Assembly: GCA_031271405.1 (NCBI GenBank) | Contig: JAISVT010000011.1 | Span: 1-59,155, forward strand | Direction: 5' to 3' | DNA length: 59,155 bases | DNA from: Candidatus Endomicrobium macrotermitis | GTDB lineage: Bacteria; Elusimicrobiota; Endomicrobiia; Endomicrobiales; Endomicrobiaceae | Program-made: the position numbers and the translations under genes | Part shown: piece after piece, positions 28,114 to 37,208 of the stretch | Position numbering within the stretch: the stretch's first letter is position 1 | How the letters are laid out: each line of letters starts with the position of its first letter | The notes under the pieces: generated by a model | Told to the model about the DNA's origin: nothing | The model's input: only the letters and a program-made list of their open reading frames with translations | The model's database searches: none

Positions 28114-29546
28114 TTTCTTTTCTCCAAATCTTCTTCTAATCCATAAAAACTGCCAAGTGTATTCATATCAACAAAAATACCGTTTTTAATCCACGCTTTT
28201 TTATCTATTCCATCATATATCTTCATTAACAAGTCTTTTACTATTTCGTCTTGTGCATTATGCAATTTGCGATGGCAATTAGGACATATAGGAATCATAT
28301 TTTCTTTTATATCTATGTCATTTTTAAATAAATGAGAATGCTCTAATTTTATAATATGGTGAATTTCGAGATAACGGAGTTGTTTTTTATTCAAAAAGTA
28401 CCCCTCTTTGTGCCAGTCCGACTGAACCCCTAAATAATCAAAAAAACACTTGCTTTGATATCTTTTAATAATACTTTGCTTTTGATCTATTGGAAATTTA
28501 CGCTTTATATTTTTATCAAAAATAACTTCTCTATCTTCATCTTTTATTCCGGAAGCATAAAAAATCACTTCGAGGATATATTTTGATAATTCTTTAAAAA
28601 TTCGCTTCAAATTCCCCTTACCATCATTATTGATTTTAAGAAACTTATTAAATTCATAATCAAAAAGTAAATCAATATATTTATTAATTATATATTCCTT
28701 TTTATCTCTTAAATTGTCAACTTCCATGTTTTCCAAACAGGCTTCTTTAAAAATATAATAATTTGCTATTGCAAAAACATCAGACACGAAACTATTTTTG
28801 CCGCCACCATTAACTATTTTGGTTTTTAACGGATTATTGTCCTTATCAATATACTTACACAATTCAACCATATCAGAACTTTTTGTTTTGTTAGATAATA
28901 TTTTATATGCCATTTCATAAGCGATATCGCAGCTTGGATTGTATAACACAGAAGATATAAAAAGTCTGTTATTGAAATTTTTATTTACAATCAAATCCTT
29001 TGCTTCCGATAATAAATTCCCATCGAAAGAATTTATAATCTTATCAATATATATTAGCGGCTGTTTATCTATTCCAAAATATCTACCCAGTAAAAGGTAT
29101 AAATATAAAAAAGCGCAGACATATTTAGTTCCGTAATTTTGAATAACACCATATAATTTTTCTGATATCAGGTTTAATGATGTGTTGTTTTCAACATTTC
29201 TAAATAATAACGATGCAAGTTCCATCCTTTTAAATTTTTGCTTATGTTTACCTTGCTGTGCTGAGTTATAACACCAATCTTTCCAATCAGAAGGTCTCTT
29301 TCTACGCTTTATATATTCCGGTGCAAGTTCTTTTATATAACCGGCAATTGTGTACGGACTTCTTATATTTGTTGTAATATAGCCAAAAATTCTTGTTTGT
29401 TTAGTATGAGTATTAGAAGTAAAAGATAACGTATCTATTTTGGATATGAATTCTTTAATTTTATCCACAACAACCTCATTTTGTTCCTTAAAAATCTTAT
29501 CTCGTACTAACATTTTCAAACCGTAACAATTTACAAATGGTTTCAC
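28110..29546 (-). CDS. HNH-domain restriction endonuclease (probable)
   Basis: 478 residues. The C-terminal portion has an HNH nuclease site: LEIHHIIKLEHSHLF (near residue 395) followed by NMIPICPNCHRKLHN (near 428) with the Cys pair that would bind zinc. The N-terminal 370 residues are unlike anything I know and probably hold the DNA recognition part. The start is uncertain: GTG at 29546 has its purine-rich sequence too close, the next ATG is at 29513 with no site, and the frame is open upstream to about 29585. It is cotranscribed with the two methyltransferases; the restriction role is inferred from that linkage. Confidence 0.75.
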   Translation of the reverse strand: MKPFVNCYGLKMLVRDKIFKEQNEVVVDKIKEFISKIDTLSFTSNTHTKQTRIFGYITTNIRSPYTIAGYIKELAPEYIKRRKRPSDWKDWCYNSAQQGKHKQKFKRMELASLLFRNVENNTSLNLISEKLYGVIQNYGTKYVCAFLYLYLLLGRYFGIDKQPLIYIDKIINSFDGNLLSEAKDLIVNKNFNNRLFISSVLYNPSCDIAYEMAYKILSNKTKSSDMVELCKYIDKDNNPLKTKIVNGGGKNSFVSDVFAIANYYIFKEACLENMEVDNLRDKKEYIINKYIDLLFDYEFNKFLKINNDGKGNLKRIFKELSKYILEVIFYASGIKDEDREVIFDKNIKRKFPIDQKQSIIKRYQSKCFFDYLGVQSDWHKEGYFLNKKQLRYLEIHHIIKLEHSHLFKNDIDIKENMIPICPNCHRKLHNAQDEIVKDLLMKIYDGIDKKAWIKNGIFVDMNTLGSFYGLEEDLEKRK

Positions 29547-29609
29547 TTCCTCAATCTTTAAGTTACTTACAACTTTATAAGCAACTTAAACCCATTACAC
29601 ATTCAACAA

Positions 29610-30674
29610 TTATTTTTTAGCCGGTTTTGCGGGCTTTTCTTTAGCCGGCTCTTCTTTTTTATTTTCTGCCGCTTCTTCTTCCGTTCCGAACGCTTTTGCG
29701 CGGATTTTGTTTTCTATTTCCGAAGCTATAGCGGGATTTGCGAGCAAAAACGCTTTTGCATTGTCCCTGCCCTGCCCGAGCCTTTCGCCGTTATAACTGA
29801 AAAAAGCGCCCGCTTTTTCAATGATATTATCGCTTACTCCCATATCTACAAGATATCCCGGCTTGTCAACGCCCACTCCGAACATTATTTCGAATTCCGC
29901 CTGCTTAAACGGAGCCGCGACTTTATTTTTTACTACTTTTACCCTTACTCTGTTGCCGGTCACTTCATCGCCTTTTTTCACGGATTCTATCCTTCTTATG
30001 TCAAGCCTTACCGAAGAATAAAATTTCAGCGCAAGCCCTCCGGGAGTCGTTTCGGGGCTTCCCCACATAACGCCGATTTTCTGTCTTAACTGATTTATAA
30101 AAACTATGGAAGTTTTCGATTTGGATATGTTTGAAGTGAGTTTTCTCAAAGCCTGGCTCATAAGCCTTGCCTGAAGCCCGACAAAAGAGTCGCCCATTTC
30201 GCCTTCGATTTCCGCTTTCGGGACAAGAGCCGCAACGGAATCCACCACAATTATGTCAACCGCTCCCGAACGCACCAATTTATCGGCAATTTCAAGCGCC
30301 TGCTCGCCGGAATCGGGCTGCGAAATCAAAAGATTGTCTATGTCTACGCCAAGTTTGGAAGCGTAATCCGGGTCCATAGCGTGTTCCGCGTCTATATAAG
30401 CCGCTATCCCGCCCATTTTTTGTGTTTCGGCAACCATGCACAAAGCAAGCGTTGTTTTTCCGGAAGATTCAGGCCCGTAAATTTCAATTATCCTGCCGCG
30501 CGGAATGCCGCCTATGCCGATTGCTATATCCAAAGGCAAAGCGCCGGTAGGTATAATATCGACTTTTTCTTTCGAATGCTTTTCGCCCAGCCTCATAATC
30601 GCTTCTTTGCCGAAATCTTTCTCTATCTGCGAAAGCGCCAAATCCAATGCTTTAAGTTTTTCGTCTTTTGCCAT
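29610..30674 (-). CDS. recA: Recombinase RecA
   Basis: 354 residues. The ATG at 30674 is chosen for its GGGAGGAG site; an open extension of 14 codons upstream lacks support. Walker [10 protein letters not shown] is near residue 54, Walker [13 protein letters not shown] near 128. The second DNA-binding loop reads [17 protein letters not shown] instead of the common RMKIGVMFGNPETTTGG. The C-terminus has a Lys/Glu/Pro/Ala-rich tail. It performs homologous strand exchange and would regulate LexA cleavage if a LexA exists. It runs directly into the restriction-modification cassette downstream with about 60 bases between. Confidence 0.97.
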   Translation of the reverse strand: MAKDEKLKALDLALSQIEKDFGKEAIMRLGEKHSKEKVDIIPTGALPLDIAIGIGGIPRGRIIEIYGPESSGKTTLALCMVAETQKMGGIAAYIDAEHAMDPDYASKLGVDIDNLLISQPDSGEQALEIADKLVRSGAVDIIVVDSVAALVPKAEIEGEMGDSFVGLQARLMSQALRKLTSNISKSKTSIVFINQLRQKIGVMWGSPETTPGGLALKFYSSVRLDIRRIESVKKGDEVTGNRVRVKVVKNKVAAPFKQAEFEIMFGVGVDKPGYLVDMGVSDNIIEKAGAFFSYNGERLGQGRDNAKAFLLANPAIASEIENKIRAKAFGTEEEAAENKKEEPAKEKPAKPAKK

Positions 30675-30702
30675 AAAATGACTCCTCCCGATATTTTTCA
30701 AT

Positions 30703-30732
30703 ACATTAGCATACAAGCGTATCCCTTGTCAA
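30703..30732 (-). promoter_or_regulatory. Promoter of recA
   Basis: Consensus TTGACA (30732-30727) and TAATGT (30708-30703) with 18 bases between, upstream of the ATG at 30674. No recognisable LexA operator was seen. Confidence 0.65.
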
Positions 30733-30796
30733 GTACCTTAACGGCAATTACGAATTGCTTTTATATATTTTTATTATTTTATTCGATTTATTATTT

Positions 30797-31180
30797 TTAA
30801 AAACTCCCGAAATAACCGTTAAAAAACATCCCGTGAACTTCGTCTACTCTTGAAAACGGCAACCATTTACAATCGTTTAAATATTTTTCTTTAACGCTTA
30901 CACCCGGCATATTTGCCGTTTTTTGCAGTTTATCGAAAAGATTATTTAAATATTTTTGAGAAGATGAAGCATTGTAACTAATATCCAAGGATGCAAAATT
31001 GTCTCCGCTGTCCCATTCTTCTTCTTTGGGTATAACGGCTTTTTTTATAACGCCGGAAGCCCGGCTTACGCCAAGAGAACCTGCAGCTTTGTCTATTCCG
31101 TCTGAAGCCAAGTCCGTCAATGTAGAGCAGCTTGACAATGTAAAAACGAAAATTATCAATAAACTCAGATTTTTCTTTAT
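30797..31180 (-). CDS. Small putative lipoprotein, possible ATA start
   Basis: About 127 residues if begun at 31180. The stretch KKNLSLLIIFVFTLSSC is a typical lipoprotein signal peptide with an LSSC lipobox; the mature protein starts at that Cys. The only ATG-like start in position would be an ATA, one base after the stop of the nucleotide-sugar dehydrogenase; starting at a TTG (31159) would remove the basic n-region. The mature part contains GVSRASGVIKKAVIPKEEEWD and is polar, with no family recognised. It is probably anchored in the outer or inner membrane and is cotranscribed with the upstream glycan genes. Confidence 0.6.
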   Translation of the reverse strand: MKKNLSLLIIFVFTLSSCSTLTDLASDGIDKAAGSLGVSRASGVIKKAVIPKEEEWDSGDNFASLDISYNASSSQKYLNNLFDKLQKTANMPGVSVKEKYLNDCKWLPFSRVDEVHGMFFNGYFGSF

Positions 31181-32482
31181 TTAAATTCTTACTATTTTAT
31201 TCGATTTGCCGTTTTTGAAGACGTTTCTTGAATCGACTATTATTTGCGAGTCTTTTAAAACTTTTTTATAATCGACATTCGTGTGGTCTGTCACTATTAC
31301 TACGGCGTCGTATTTTTTCAAACCGTTCAGATTTTTTTCGGATTTCAAAACGCTTCCGCAGGAACAATTTTTTATCTCCGGTATATACGGATCGTAATAA
31401 GAAACTTTCGCGCCTTTTTCGAGAAGAATATTTATAACGTCAAGCGCGGGAGATTCCCTTACGTCGGACACGTCTTTTTTATAAGCCGCGCCCAAAGCAA
31501 GGATTTTGGAATTTTTTAAAGCCTTGGCTTTGGAATTTAAAGCGTCCGTAACTTTTGATACTACGTATTCCGGCATTTTGGAGTTCATTTCTCCGGCAAG
31601 CTCTATAAACCTTGAATAGAAATTTAAAGTTTTAAGTTTCCACGACAGATAATGAGGATCTAAAGGAATGCAGTGCCCGCCTATTCCGGGACCCGGATAA
31701 AAAGGCATAAAACCGAAAGGTTTTGTGGCTGCGGCTTCTATAACTTCCCAAACGTTAAGTTTAAGTTTATCGCACATCAAAGCCACTTCGTTTACAAGCG
31801 CTATATTTACCGCTCTGAAAGTGTTTTCCAAAAGTTTTACCATTTCGGCGGCTTCTGTCGACGAAACTTTGTGGACTTTCGTGAAAGACGAATATACTGC
31901 CGCGGCAAGGTCTGTGCATTTTTCGCAGTGCCCGCCGACAACTTTCGTAGTGTCTTTTATGCCGAACTTTTTATTTGCCGGGTCTATTCTTTCCGGGCTG
32001 AAAGCCAAAAAGAAATCTTTGCCGGCTTTAAACCCCGTTTCTTCAAGAATCGGGAGCATCAATTCTTTTGTAGTCCCCGGATAAGTAGTGGATTCCAAAA
32101 TTATAAGCTGCCCTTTTTTCAAAGTTTTCTTTATGTTTTTTGCCGCGGACAATATATAGGAAACGTCCGGATCTTTCGATTTTCTCAAAGGAGTGGGAAC
32201 GCATATTATGATAACGTCTTCTTTTGAAAGTTTGTTAAAATCGGACGTGGCGTCTATTTTTTTTGCTTTCACAAGCTCTTTTAAAAGGCCGGTATCCACG
32301 TCGCCTATATAAGATTTTCCGCCGTTTATGTACTTAACTTTAAACTCGTCAACTTCAAAGCCCGTGGCGGAAAAACCCTGCTTTGCAAGTTCCACCGACA
32401 AAGGAAGCCCGACATACCCCTGCCCTATAACCCCGATTTTTGCCTTACGCTCATTGATTTTTTGCAGTAATTCTTTAAACAT
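31181..32482 (-). CDS. Nucleotide-sugar 6-dehydrogenase (WbpA/TviB-like)
   Basis: 433 residues. It has the NAD motif IGVIGQGYVGLPLS (near residue 17), the middle PERIDPANKKFGI stretch, and the catalytic Cys in GPGIGGHCIPLDPHYLSWK (near 262). The size and VPTPL and SPERIDP motifs fit UDP-N-acetylglucosamine/mannosamine 6-dehydrogenases rather than UDP-glucose dehydrogenase. The product, a uronic acid sugar, would go into a surface polymer. Its neighbour, an epimerase of the UDP-glucuronate type, is consistent with sequential uronate metabolism. Confidence 0.9.
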   Translation of the reverse strand: MFKELLQKINERKAKIGVIGQGYVGLPLSVELAKQGFSATGFEVDEFKVKYINGGKSYIGDVDTGLLKELVKAKKIDATSDFNKLSKEDVIIICVPTPLRKSKDPDVSYILSAAKNIKKTLKKGQLIILESTTYPGTTKELMLPILEETGFKAGKDFFLAFSPERIDPANKKFGIKDTTKVVGGHCEKCTDLAAAVYSSFTKVHKVSSTEAAEMVKLLENTFRAVNIALVNEVALMCDKLKLNVWEVIEAAATKPFGFMPFYPGPGIGGHCIPLDPHYLSWKLKTLNFYSRFIELAGEMNSKMPEYVVSKVTDALNSKAKALKNSKILALGAAYKKDVSDVRESPALDVINILLEKGAKVSYYDPYIPEIKNCSCGSVLKSEKNLNGLKKYDAVVIVTDHTNVDYKKVLKDSQIIVDSRNVFKNGKSNKIVRI

Positions 32483-32572
32483 TTTTCCGCCTTTTTAACA
32501 GTATGACTCAACTTTTGCCGTCATTTTGTGTTTTCACCTTCACTTTTCACTTTCAACTCTTCACTATGATTT

Positions 32573-33538
32573 CTAAAGTTTTATATCTTTAAACCAAGAT
32601 TTATTCTTCAGGTACCAGTCAACAGTCTTTTTTATCCCCTGCTCCAAAGAAATTTTAGGAGACCAGCCCAAAACTTTTTTTGCTTCCGAGATATTTGCCC
32701 AGGTTGCGTCAATATCGGCTTTATGAAACGGCTTATAATCGTATTTCGCTTTTTTGCCGAGATTTTTTTCTATAAGGCCTATCATATAATTTAATTTATA
32801 CGGCTTATTTCCGCCGAGATTTATGGTTTTGTATCCCGTTTTCTTCAATGCCCTGATAACGCCTCTCGATATGTCTTCCACATAAGTAAAATCCCTGCTT
32901 TGCGAGCCGTCGCCGAAAAGCTCTATGGGCTTTCCTTCGTCGATCCATTTTATAAAACGTATTATGCTCATATCCGGCCTGCCGGCGGGGCCGTAAACCG
33001 TAAAAAACCTTAAAACGGTTATGTCTATTGCGTAAAGATAATGATACGAATAACACATAGCTTCCGCGCCTTTTTTTGACGCGGCATAAGGAGATATCGG
33101 CGTGTTTACCGCAAGAGTTTCGGAAAAAGGCATTTTCTGCCCCGCGTATAAAGACGAGGTGGAAGCCAAAATAAACTTGTTTATTTTATTTTCTCTTGCG
33201 CATTCCAAAAGGTTCAGCGTTCCGGTCATATTTGTCGAAACGTAAACAAACGGGTTTTCCATACTGTACCGCACGCCGGCCCTTGCGGCCAGATTTATTA
33301 TTGCGGTAATTTTATGTTTTTTGATTATATTATCAACGGATTTTTTGTTTTCTATGTCCGCTTTGTAAAAAACAAAGTTTTTTAGCTTTTTAAGTTCTTT
33401 TAAACGGTAATTTTTAACGCGGACATCGTAATAATCGTTCATATTGTCAACGGCTATCACGTCTTTGCCGGATTTTGCAAGCAATTCGCACGTTTTTGCG
33501 CCGATAAACCCGGCCGCGCCGGTCACTAAAATAGACAT
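32573..33538 (-). CDS. UDP-glucuronate 4-epimerase-like SDR enzyme
   Basis: 321 residues. Rossmann motif TGAAGFIGAKT is at residue 6; the AVDNMNDYYDVRVKNYRL stretch is typical of UDP-glucuronate and UDP-GalNAcA epimerases. The catalytic region shows STSSLYAGQ and YAASKKGAEAM. RFFTVYGPAGRPDM and DGSQSRDFTYVEDI are also typical. It would convert a UDP-uronate to its 4-epimer in the same pathway as the neighbouring dehydrogenase; substrate inferred. Its promoter and GGGAAA site precede the ATG. Confidence 0.9.
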   Translation of the reverse strand: MSILVTGAAGFIGAKTCELLAKSGKDVIAVDNMNDYYDVRVKNYRLKELKKLKNFVFYKADIENKKSVDNIIKKHKITAIINLAARAGVRYSMENPFVYVSTNMTGTLNLLECARENKINKFILASTSSLYAGQKMPFSETLAVNTPISPYAASKKGAEAMCYSYHYLYAIDITVLRFFTVYGPAGRPDMSIIRFIKWIDEGKPIELFGDGSQSRDFTYVEDISRGVIRALKKTGYKTINLGGNKPYKLNYMIGLIEKNLGKKAKYDYKPFHKADIDATWANISEAKKVLGWSPKISLEQGIKKTVDWYLKNKSWFKDIKL

Positions 33539-33576
33539 ATTTTTCCCTTTAAAACAGATTTCGGAAATTATATAAA

Positions 33577-33582
33577 ATTATA
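33577..33582 (-). promoter_or_regulatory. -10 box upstream of the epimerase gene
   Basis: TGT TATAAT on the minus strand about 40 bases before the ATG at 33538. The -35 region is weak, so this is an extended -10 type if real. Confidence 0.5.
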
Positions 33583-33638
33583 ACAGCCAAAAGAAGATAA
33601 GCGAAGACAAAGCCGCTGCCAAACTTCTTACCCTCCCG

Positions 33639-34721
33639 TCATCCCGCCCTCCGCTTTATTATTCCTCCGCCAAAAACGACATCGTCTTTATAAAATACGG
33701 CGCTTTGCCCGGATGTTACCGACATTTGGGGAGTTTCAAAAACAACTTCAGCCGTACTTTCTCCCATAGGGATAACCGCGGCTTTTGAAGGGGCGTTTTG
33801 CCTGCGGATTTTTACCGTTGCGTTAAAAGGTTCTTTCGGAACGGGAACAGAACCCCACGAAACTTTTTCAGCCGTAAGCGATTTAGAGTATAAATCTTCT
33901 TTTGAACCCAAAACGATGACATTTTGCTTTGCCGAAATATCGATAACGTATAAAGGCTCTTTTGTTCCTCCGGGAAGCCCCAAACCCTTGCGTTTACCTA
34001 TGGTATAATTCCAAATTCCGCTGTGTTTTCCCAAAACTTTACCGTTTTTATCTACAATGTCTCCCGGGTTTGCCTGAAACCCGAGTATATCGTTATAATC
34101 CCCGCAGTAAAAATCCTGGCTGTCGGGTTTTTCGGCTACGGGAAGCCCTATTTCTTTGGCAATGGAACGGACTTCGCTTTTTATAAGGTTACCCAAAGGG
34201 AAAAGCGTTTCCGATAAAGTTTTTTGCGAAAGGCGGTATAAAAAATACGTCTGGTCTTTGTTTAAATCTTTTGCTTTTTTGAGCTGATACTTTTTTATTT
34301 CGTCATTATAAACGATATTTGCGTAATGGCCGGTGGCAAACTTATCAAACCGTATCCCGCCGCGTTTGGCCGCCTCGGGCAAAACGCCGAACTTAATATA
34401 TGCGTTGCACCAAACGCAGGGGTTCGGGGTGCGTCCCGATTTATATTCGCTTTTAAAGTTTTCCAAAACGGTTTTTTTATATTCACTGCTGCAGTCTATT
34501 ACTGTAAAAGGTATGTCTAAAAATTCCGCGATTTTCTTTACGGTTTTAATATCCCCGTCTTTAGGGGCTATGCACCCGTTTCCGCCCGCAATTTTAGGCA
34601 CGGGCAAAGAATCGTCCCATATCGACATCATCGCGCCGGTTACTTCGTGCCCCTGTTTTTTTAATAAATAAGCGGACACGGCAGAATCAACGCCTCCGCT
34701 TAAGCCGACCAATATTTTCAT
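33639..34721 (-). CDS. mnmA: tRNA 2-thiouridine synthase MnmA
   Basis: 360 residues from the ATG at 34721, which has GAGAGGA before it; the longer open frame begins in repetitive intergenic DNA. The ATP-pyrophosphatase P-loop is in VGLSGGVDSAVSAYLL at residue 4, the first catalytic Cys in RTPNPCVWCNAYIKF (near 95), and the second in PDSQDFYCGDYND (near 190). The C-terminal barrel follows. It thiolates U34 of Lys, Glu and Gln tRNAs with sulfur from a cysteine desulfurase. Confidence 0.96.
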   Translation of the reverse strand: MKILVGLSGGVDSAVSAYLLKKQGHEVTGAMMSIWDDSLPVPKIAGGNGCIAPKDGDIKTVKKIAEFLDIPFTVIDCSSEYKKTVLENFKSEYKSGRTPNPCVWCNAYIKFGVLPEAAKRGGIRFDKFATGHYANIVYNDEIKKYQLKKAKDLNKDQTYFLYRLSQKTLSETLFPLGNLIKSEVRSIAKEIGLPVAEKPDSQDFYCGDYNDILGFQANPGDIVDKNGKVLGKHSGIWNYTIGKRKGLGLPGGTKEPLYVIDISAKQNVIVLGSKEDLYSKSLTAEKVSWGSVPVPKEPFNATVKIRRQNAPSKAAVIPMGESTAEVVFETPQMSVTSGQSAVFYKDDVVFGGGIIKRRAG

Positions 34722-34800
34722 TAAAGTTTTCCTCTCATTCGAATCAATCGATTTTATCTGACTTGGATTTCCGCGCCCTTTCATGCCTTGCAATGACGGC

Positions 34801-34845
34801 AAAAAGCCGCTCATTCCTAACTCCTCACTCCTAATTCCTAACTGT
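34801..34845 (-). repeat. Dispersed repeat copy supplying the hydE 3' end
   Basis: Minus strand reads ACAGTTAGGAATTAGGAG, then TGAGGAGTTAGGAATGAG, a tandem-like arrangement of the same unit. The first copy encodes the last residues and stop of hydE (TVRN). Confidence 0.75.
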
Positions 34846-35919
34846 CTTTATCCGGAATCCCTTACCCTCCGAAACGGTTCTGCCTATTGCTTTTATCTTG
34901 TTTTCTATATTCAGCCTGCTCTCTGCCGGGCTTTCCGAAACGCGCGCTTTTCCCGGGTATATTTCATAAAACTTTCTTAAATCGCCCTCGGTCGCATTCG
35001 GCATTACGACATTCGCGCCGCTTTGCAAAGCTATTATACGCCCGTCAGGGTTTAAAGTTTCCATAGCCGTTGTCGCGGGTATGTTGATATCCGGCATTAT
35101 CAAACGCAAAATCGCCATAACCCTAAGCGACAAATCAAAGTAGTTGCCTTTACCGTCTAAAACCGTTAACTCCTCACTCCCCGCTGCCGACTCTTCGCTG
35201 CCGTTAAAAACAGGCGTGTCCGGATTATAAATAAAAGGCCCTATTCCCGCCATGTCCACCGGGATAGATTTCAAAAAAAGAATATCTTCGGCTATGCTTT
35301 CCAAAGTTTGTCCCGGAAGCCCCGCTATTATGCCCGAACCCGTTTCATACCCCAGCTTTTTTAAATTTTTAAGGCATTCCATTCTGTTTTTAAGGCTCAT
35401 GCCCGGGTCGAGTTTATTATAAAGGGTTTCGTCCGTGGTTTCTATTCTTAAAAGATACCTGTCGGCGCCCGCTTCTTTGTACGCTTTGTACTCGTCATAA
35501 GTTTTTTCGCCTATGCTTAAAGTCAAAGCAAGGTCAAGATTCTTTATTGCGGATATGATTTCCCGCATTTTCCCGGCCGTATAGTACGGGTCTTCGCCGG
35601 ACTGTAAAACTATAGTTTTATAGCCGTATTCTTTGGCTTTATACGCAAGATCGATTATTTCTTCAGGTTCCAAACGGCGGCGCGCAAGTTCGGCATTATC
35701 TCTTCTTAAACCGCAGTAAAGGCAGTTTTGTTTGCAGTAATTGGAAATTTCTATCAAAGCCCGCAGGTGAACTTCATCGCCCGCATACTTTTTACGAACC
35801 GCGTCCGCCGCGGCAAAAAGCGCGCTGCCGTTTCCGGCTTTTAAAAGCCCGAGTATTTCGGCTTTATCCAAAGAATGGGTATTTACGGCTTTGTCCAATA
35901 CCGTTACGGTTTGTTTCAT
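34831..35919 (-). CDS. hydE: [FeFe]-hydrogenase maturase HydE
   Basis: 362 residues. Radical SAM motif SNYCKQNCLYCGLRRDN near residue 60 (CxxxCxxC). Further HydE features are VLQSGEDPYYT near 99, LRIETTDETLYNKLDP near 149 and IPATTAMETLNPDGR near 292. HydE acts with HydF and HydG to build the H-cluster, so a [FeFe]-hydrogenase should exist elsewhere. Between about residues 246 and 262 there is a repeat-like in-frame insert (GSEESAAGSEELTV) that looks foreign, and the extreme C-terminus (TVRN) is derived from a dispersed repeat. An alternative role as a related BioB/ThiH-like enzyme is unlikely. Confidence 0.92.
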   Translation of the reverse strand: MKQTVTVLDKAVNTHSLDKAEILGLLKAGNGSALFAAADAVRKKYAGDEVHLRALIEISNYCKQNCLYCGLRRDNAELARRRLEPEEIIDLAYKAKEYGYKTIVLQSGEDPYYTAGKMREIISAIKNLDLALTLSIGEKTYDEYKAYKEAGADRYLLRIETTDETLYNKLDPGMSLKNRMECLKNLKKLGYETGSGIIAGLPGQTLESIAEDILFLKSIPVDMAGIGPFIYNPDTPVFNGSEESAAGSEELTVLDGKGNYFDLSLRVMAILRLIMPDINIPATTAMETLNPDGRIIALQSGANVVMPNATEGDLRKFYEIYPGKARVSESPAESRLNIENKIKAIGRTVSEGKGFRIKTVRN

Positions 35920-35927
35920 ACGGGTAA

Positions 35928-37208
35928 TTATACATTTTTTGAAAATATAAAACCTTTGGCTTTTATATGGCGGAAGGCCATTACGGAAATATAAAGCTCG
36001 CCTATTACCATTATTACGGACATTCCGGTATCTTTAAAAGGCAAAGCCAAAACGGGTATGAGCGCAAAACTTATAATTGCGGAAAACGCGGTGATTTTTG
36101 CGAAATTCGCTTTCATTTCGAAAGGATACATAACATGCATGGAAAAAATCATATTTAAAGTGTATAAAAACGGCACAGCGGAGATTATTTTAACAAGTAC
36201 CGCCGACGCCGCGTATTCCGGCCCTAAAAAAACTTTTACTATAAGCTCGGCTCCGAAAAAAAGTTTGGCGGAAAGCAGCAGCGAAACAGCGGCAACGGAC
36301 AAACTGTAAGTCCTCAAAAAAGCCACGGCCTTTTCTTTGGATTCTTTGGCGACTTTGCTCATATAAGGGTATGCCGCGTGCACCACCGGCTCAAACAGGG
36401 ATTTTACCGGAATAAGAATGCTCAAAGCCGCCCTGTAATAGCCTACTGCGGCATTGTTTGCGATAAAACCCAAAATGAAAACGCTGGCGGACATATACGC
36501 GTTTGAGGCAAAATCCGAAACGAAATAATGCCAGCCCCTTTTGAAATAGTAAACAATCCTTTCAAAAGGCTGAAACTTAAATTTTACGCCGAAAACTTTA
36601 TAAATTATCCATACGCTTACCACTCCTATTATAAGGGAACTCAGCGATTCGAGAAGCGGCACAAGATAGTAATCGTCCGCCGTTCTGATAAAAACAAAAA
36701 CCGACACTACGTATAAAGTCCCCATTATCAGATTCAAATAAGCGATATAGCGCATTTTTTCCAGCCCCTGGAAAAACCACGCGGTAAAAAAGATGTCGGA
36801 AAAAACCGTCAGAAAAGCAAAACCGAACACAAGTTTTTCGCCGCTGATTTTCGGCACAAACAAAAGCACGGGCACAAAAACGGCCGCCATCGCCAGAAAA
36901 ATCAGCGCTTTGATGATAATTGTCGTAGAATAAATTTCCGTAATTTTATTATTGTCGCTTTTGTTTATCGCTATGCGTTTTACGGCGGAATAAGAAAAAC
37001 CGTACTCCACAAAAACCGCGAAAAACTGCGAAACCGCGATAGCAAAAGCCACAAGTCCGAACTTGTCGGGAGACAAAACTCTTACAAGGTAAGGTATCGG
37101 GATAAACGGTATTATATATTGCGCCGCCTGCAAAAGGGTAAGATAATACCAGTTTTTGAAAAGCCTTTTTTTTCTTTTATCGTATGCGGGAAAGTTTTTT
37201 ATTTCCAT
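35928..37208 (-). CDS. Polysaccharide flippase (Wzx-like)
   Basis: 426 residues from the ATG at 37208; an open extension of 22 codons upstream lies inside the upstream gene. It has about twelve hydrophobic segments, starting after the basic KRKKRLFKNWYYLTLLQAAQ and continuing with IPFIPIPYLVRVLSPDKFG, which is typical of O-antigen/teichoic acid flippases of the MATE-like group. It would move a lipid-linked oligosaccharide across the inner membrane. The upstream stop and this ATG overlap by one base (TAATG), so it is translated together with the DUF2779 protein gene, an unexpected partner. Confidence 0.88.
   Translation of the reverse strand: MEIKNFPAYDKRKKRLFKNWYYLTLLQAAQYIIPFIPIPYLVRVLSPDKFGLVAFAIAVSQFFAVFVEYGFSYSAVKRIAINKSDNNKITEIYSTTIIIKALIFLAMAAVFVPVLLFVPKISGEKLVFGFAFLTVFSDIFFTAWFFQGLEKMRYIAYLNLIMGTLYVVSVFVFIRTADDYYLVPLLESLSSLIIGVVSVWIIYKVFGVKFKFQPFERIVYYFKRGWHYFVSDFASNAYMSASVFILGFIANNAAVGYYRAALSILIPVKSLFEPVVHAAYPYMSKVAKESKEKAVAFLRTYSLSVAAVSLLLSAKLFFGAELIVKVFLGPEYAASAVLVKIISAVPFLYTLNMIFSMHVMYPFEMKANFAKITAFSAIISFALIPVLALPFKDTGMSVIMVIGELYISVMAFRHIKAKGFIFSKNV

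Noticed and set aside
30674-30760. LexA (SOS) box before recA
   Set aside because: No palindromic GAAC-GTTC or CTGT-ACAG pattern could be placed near the promoter.
34722-34814. Longer N-terminus of MnmA
   Set aside because: The extra codons lie in repetitive intergenic DNA; the ATG at 34721 has a good ribosome-binding site and fits the family start.
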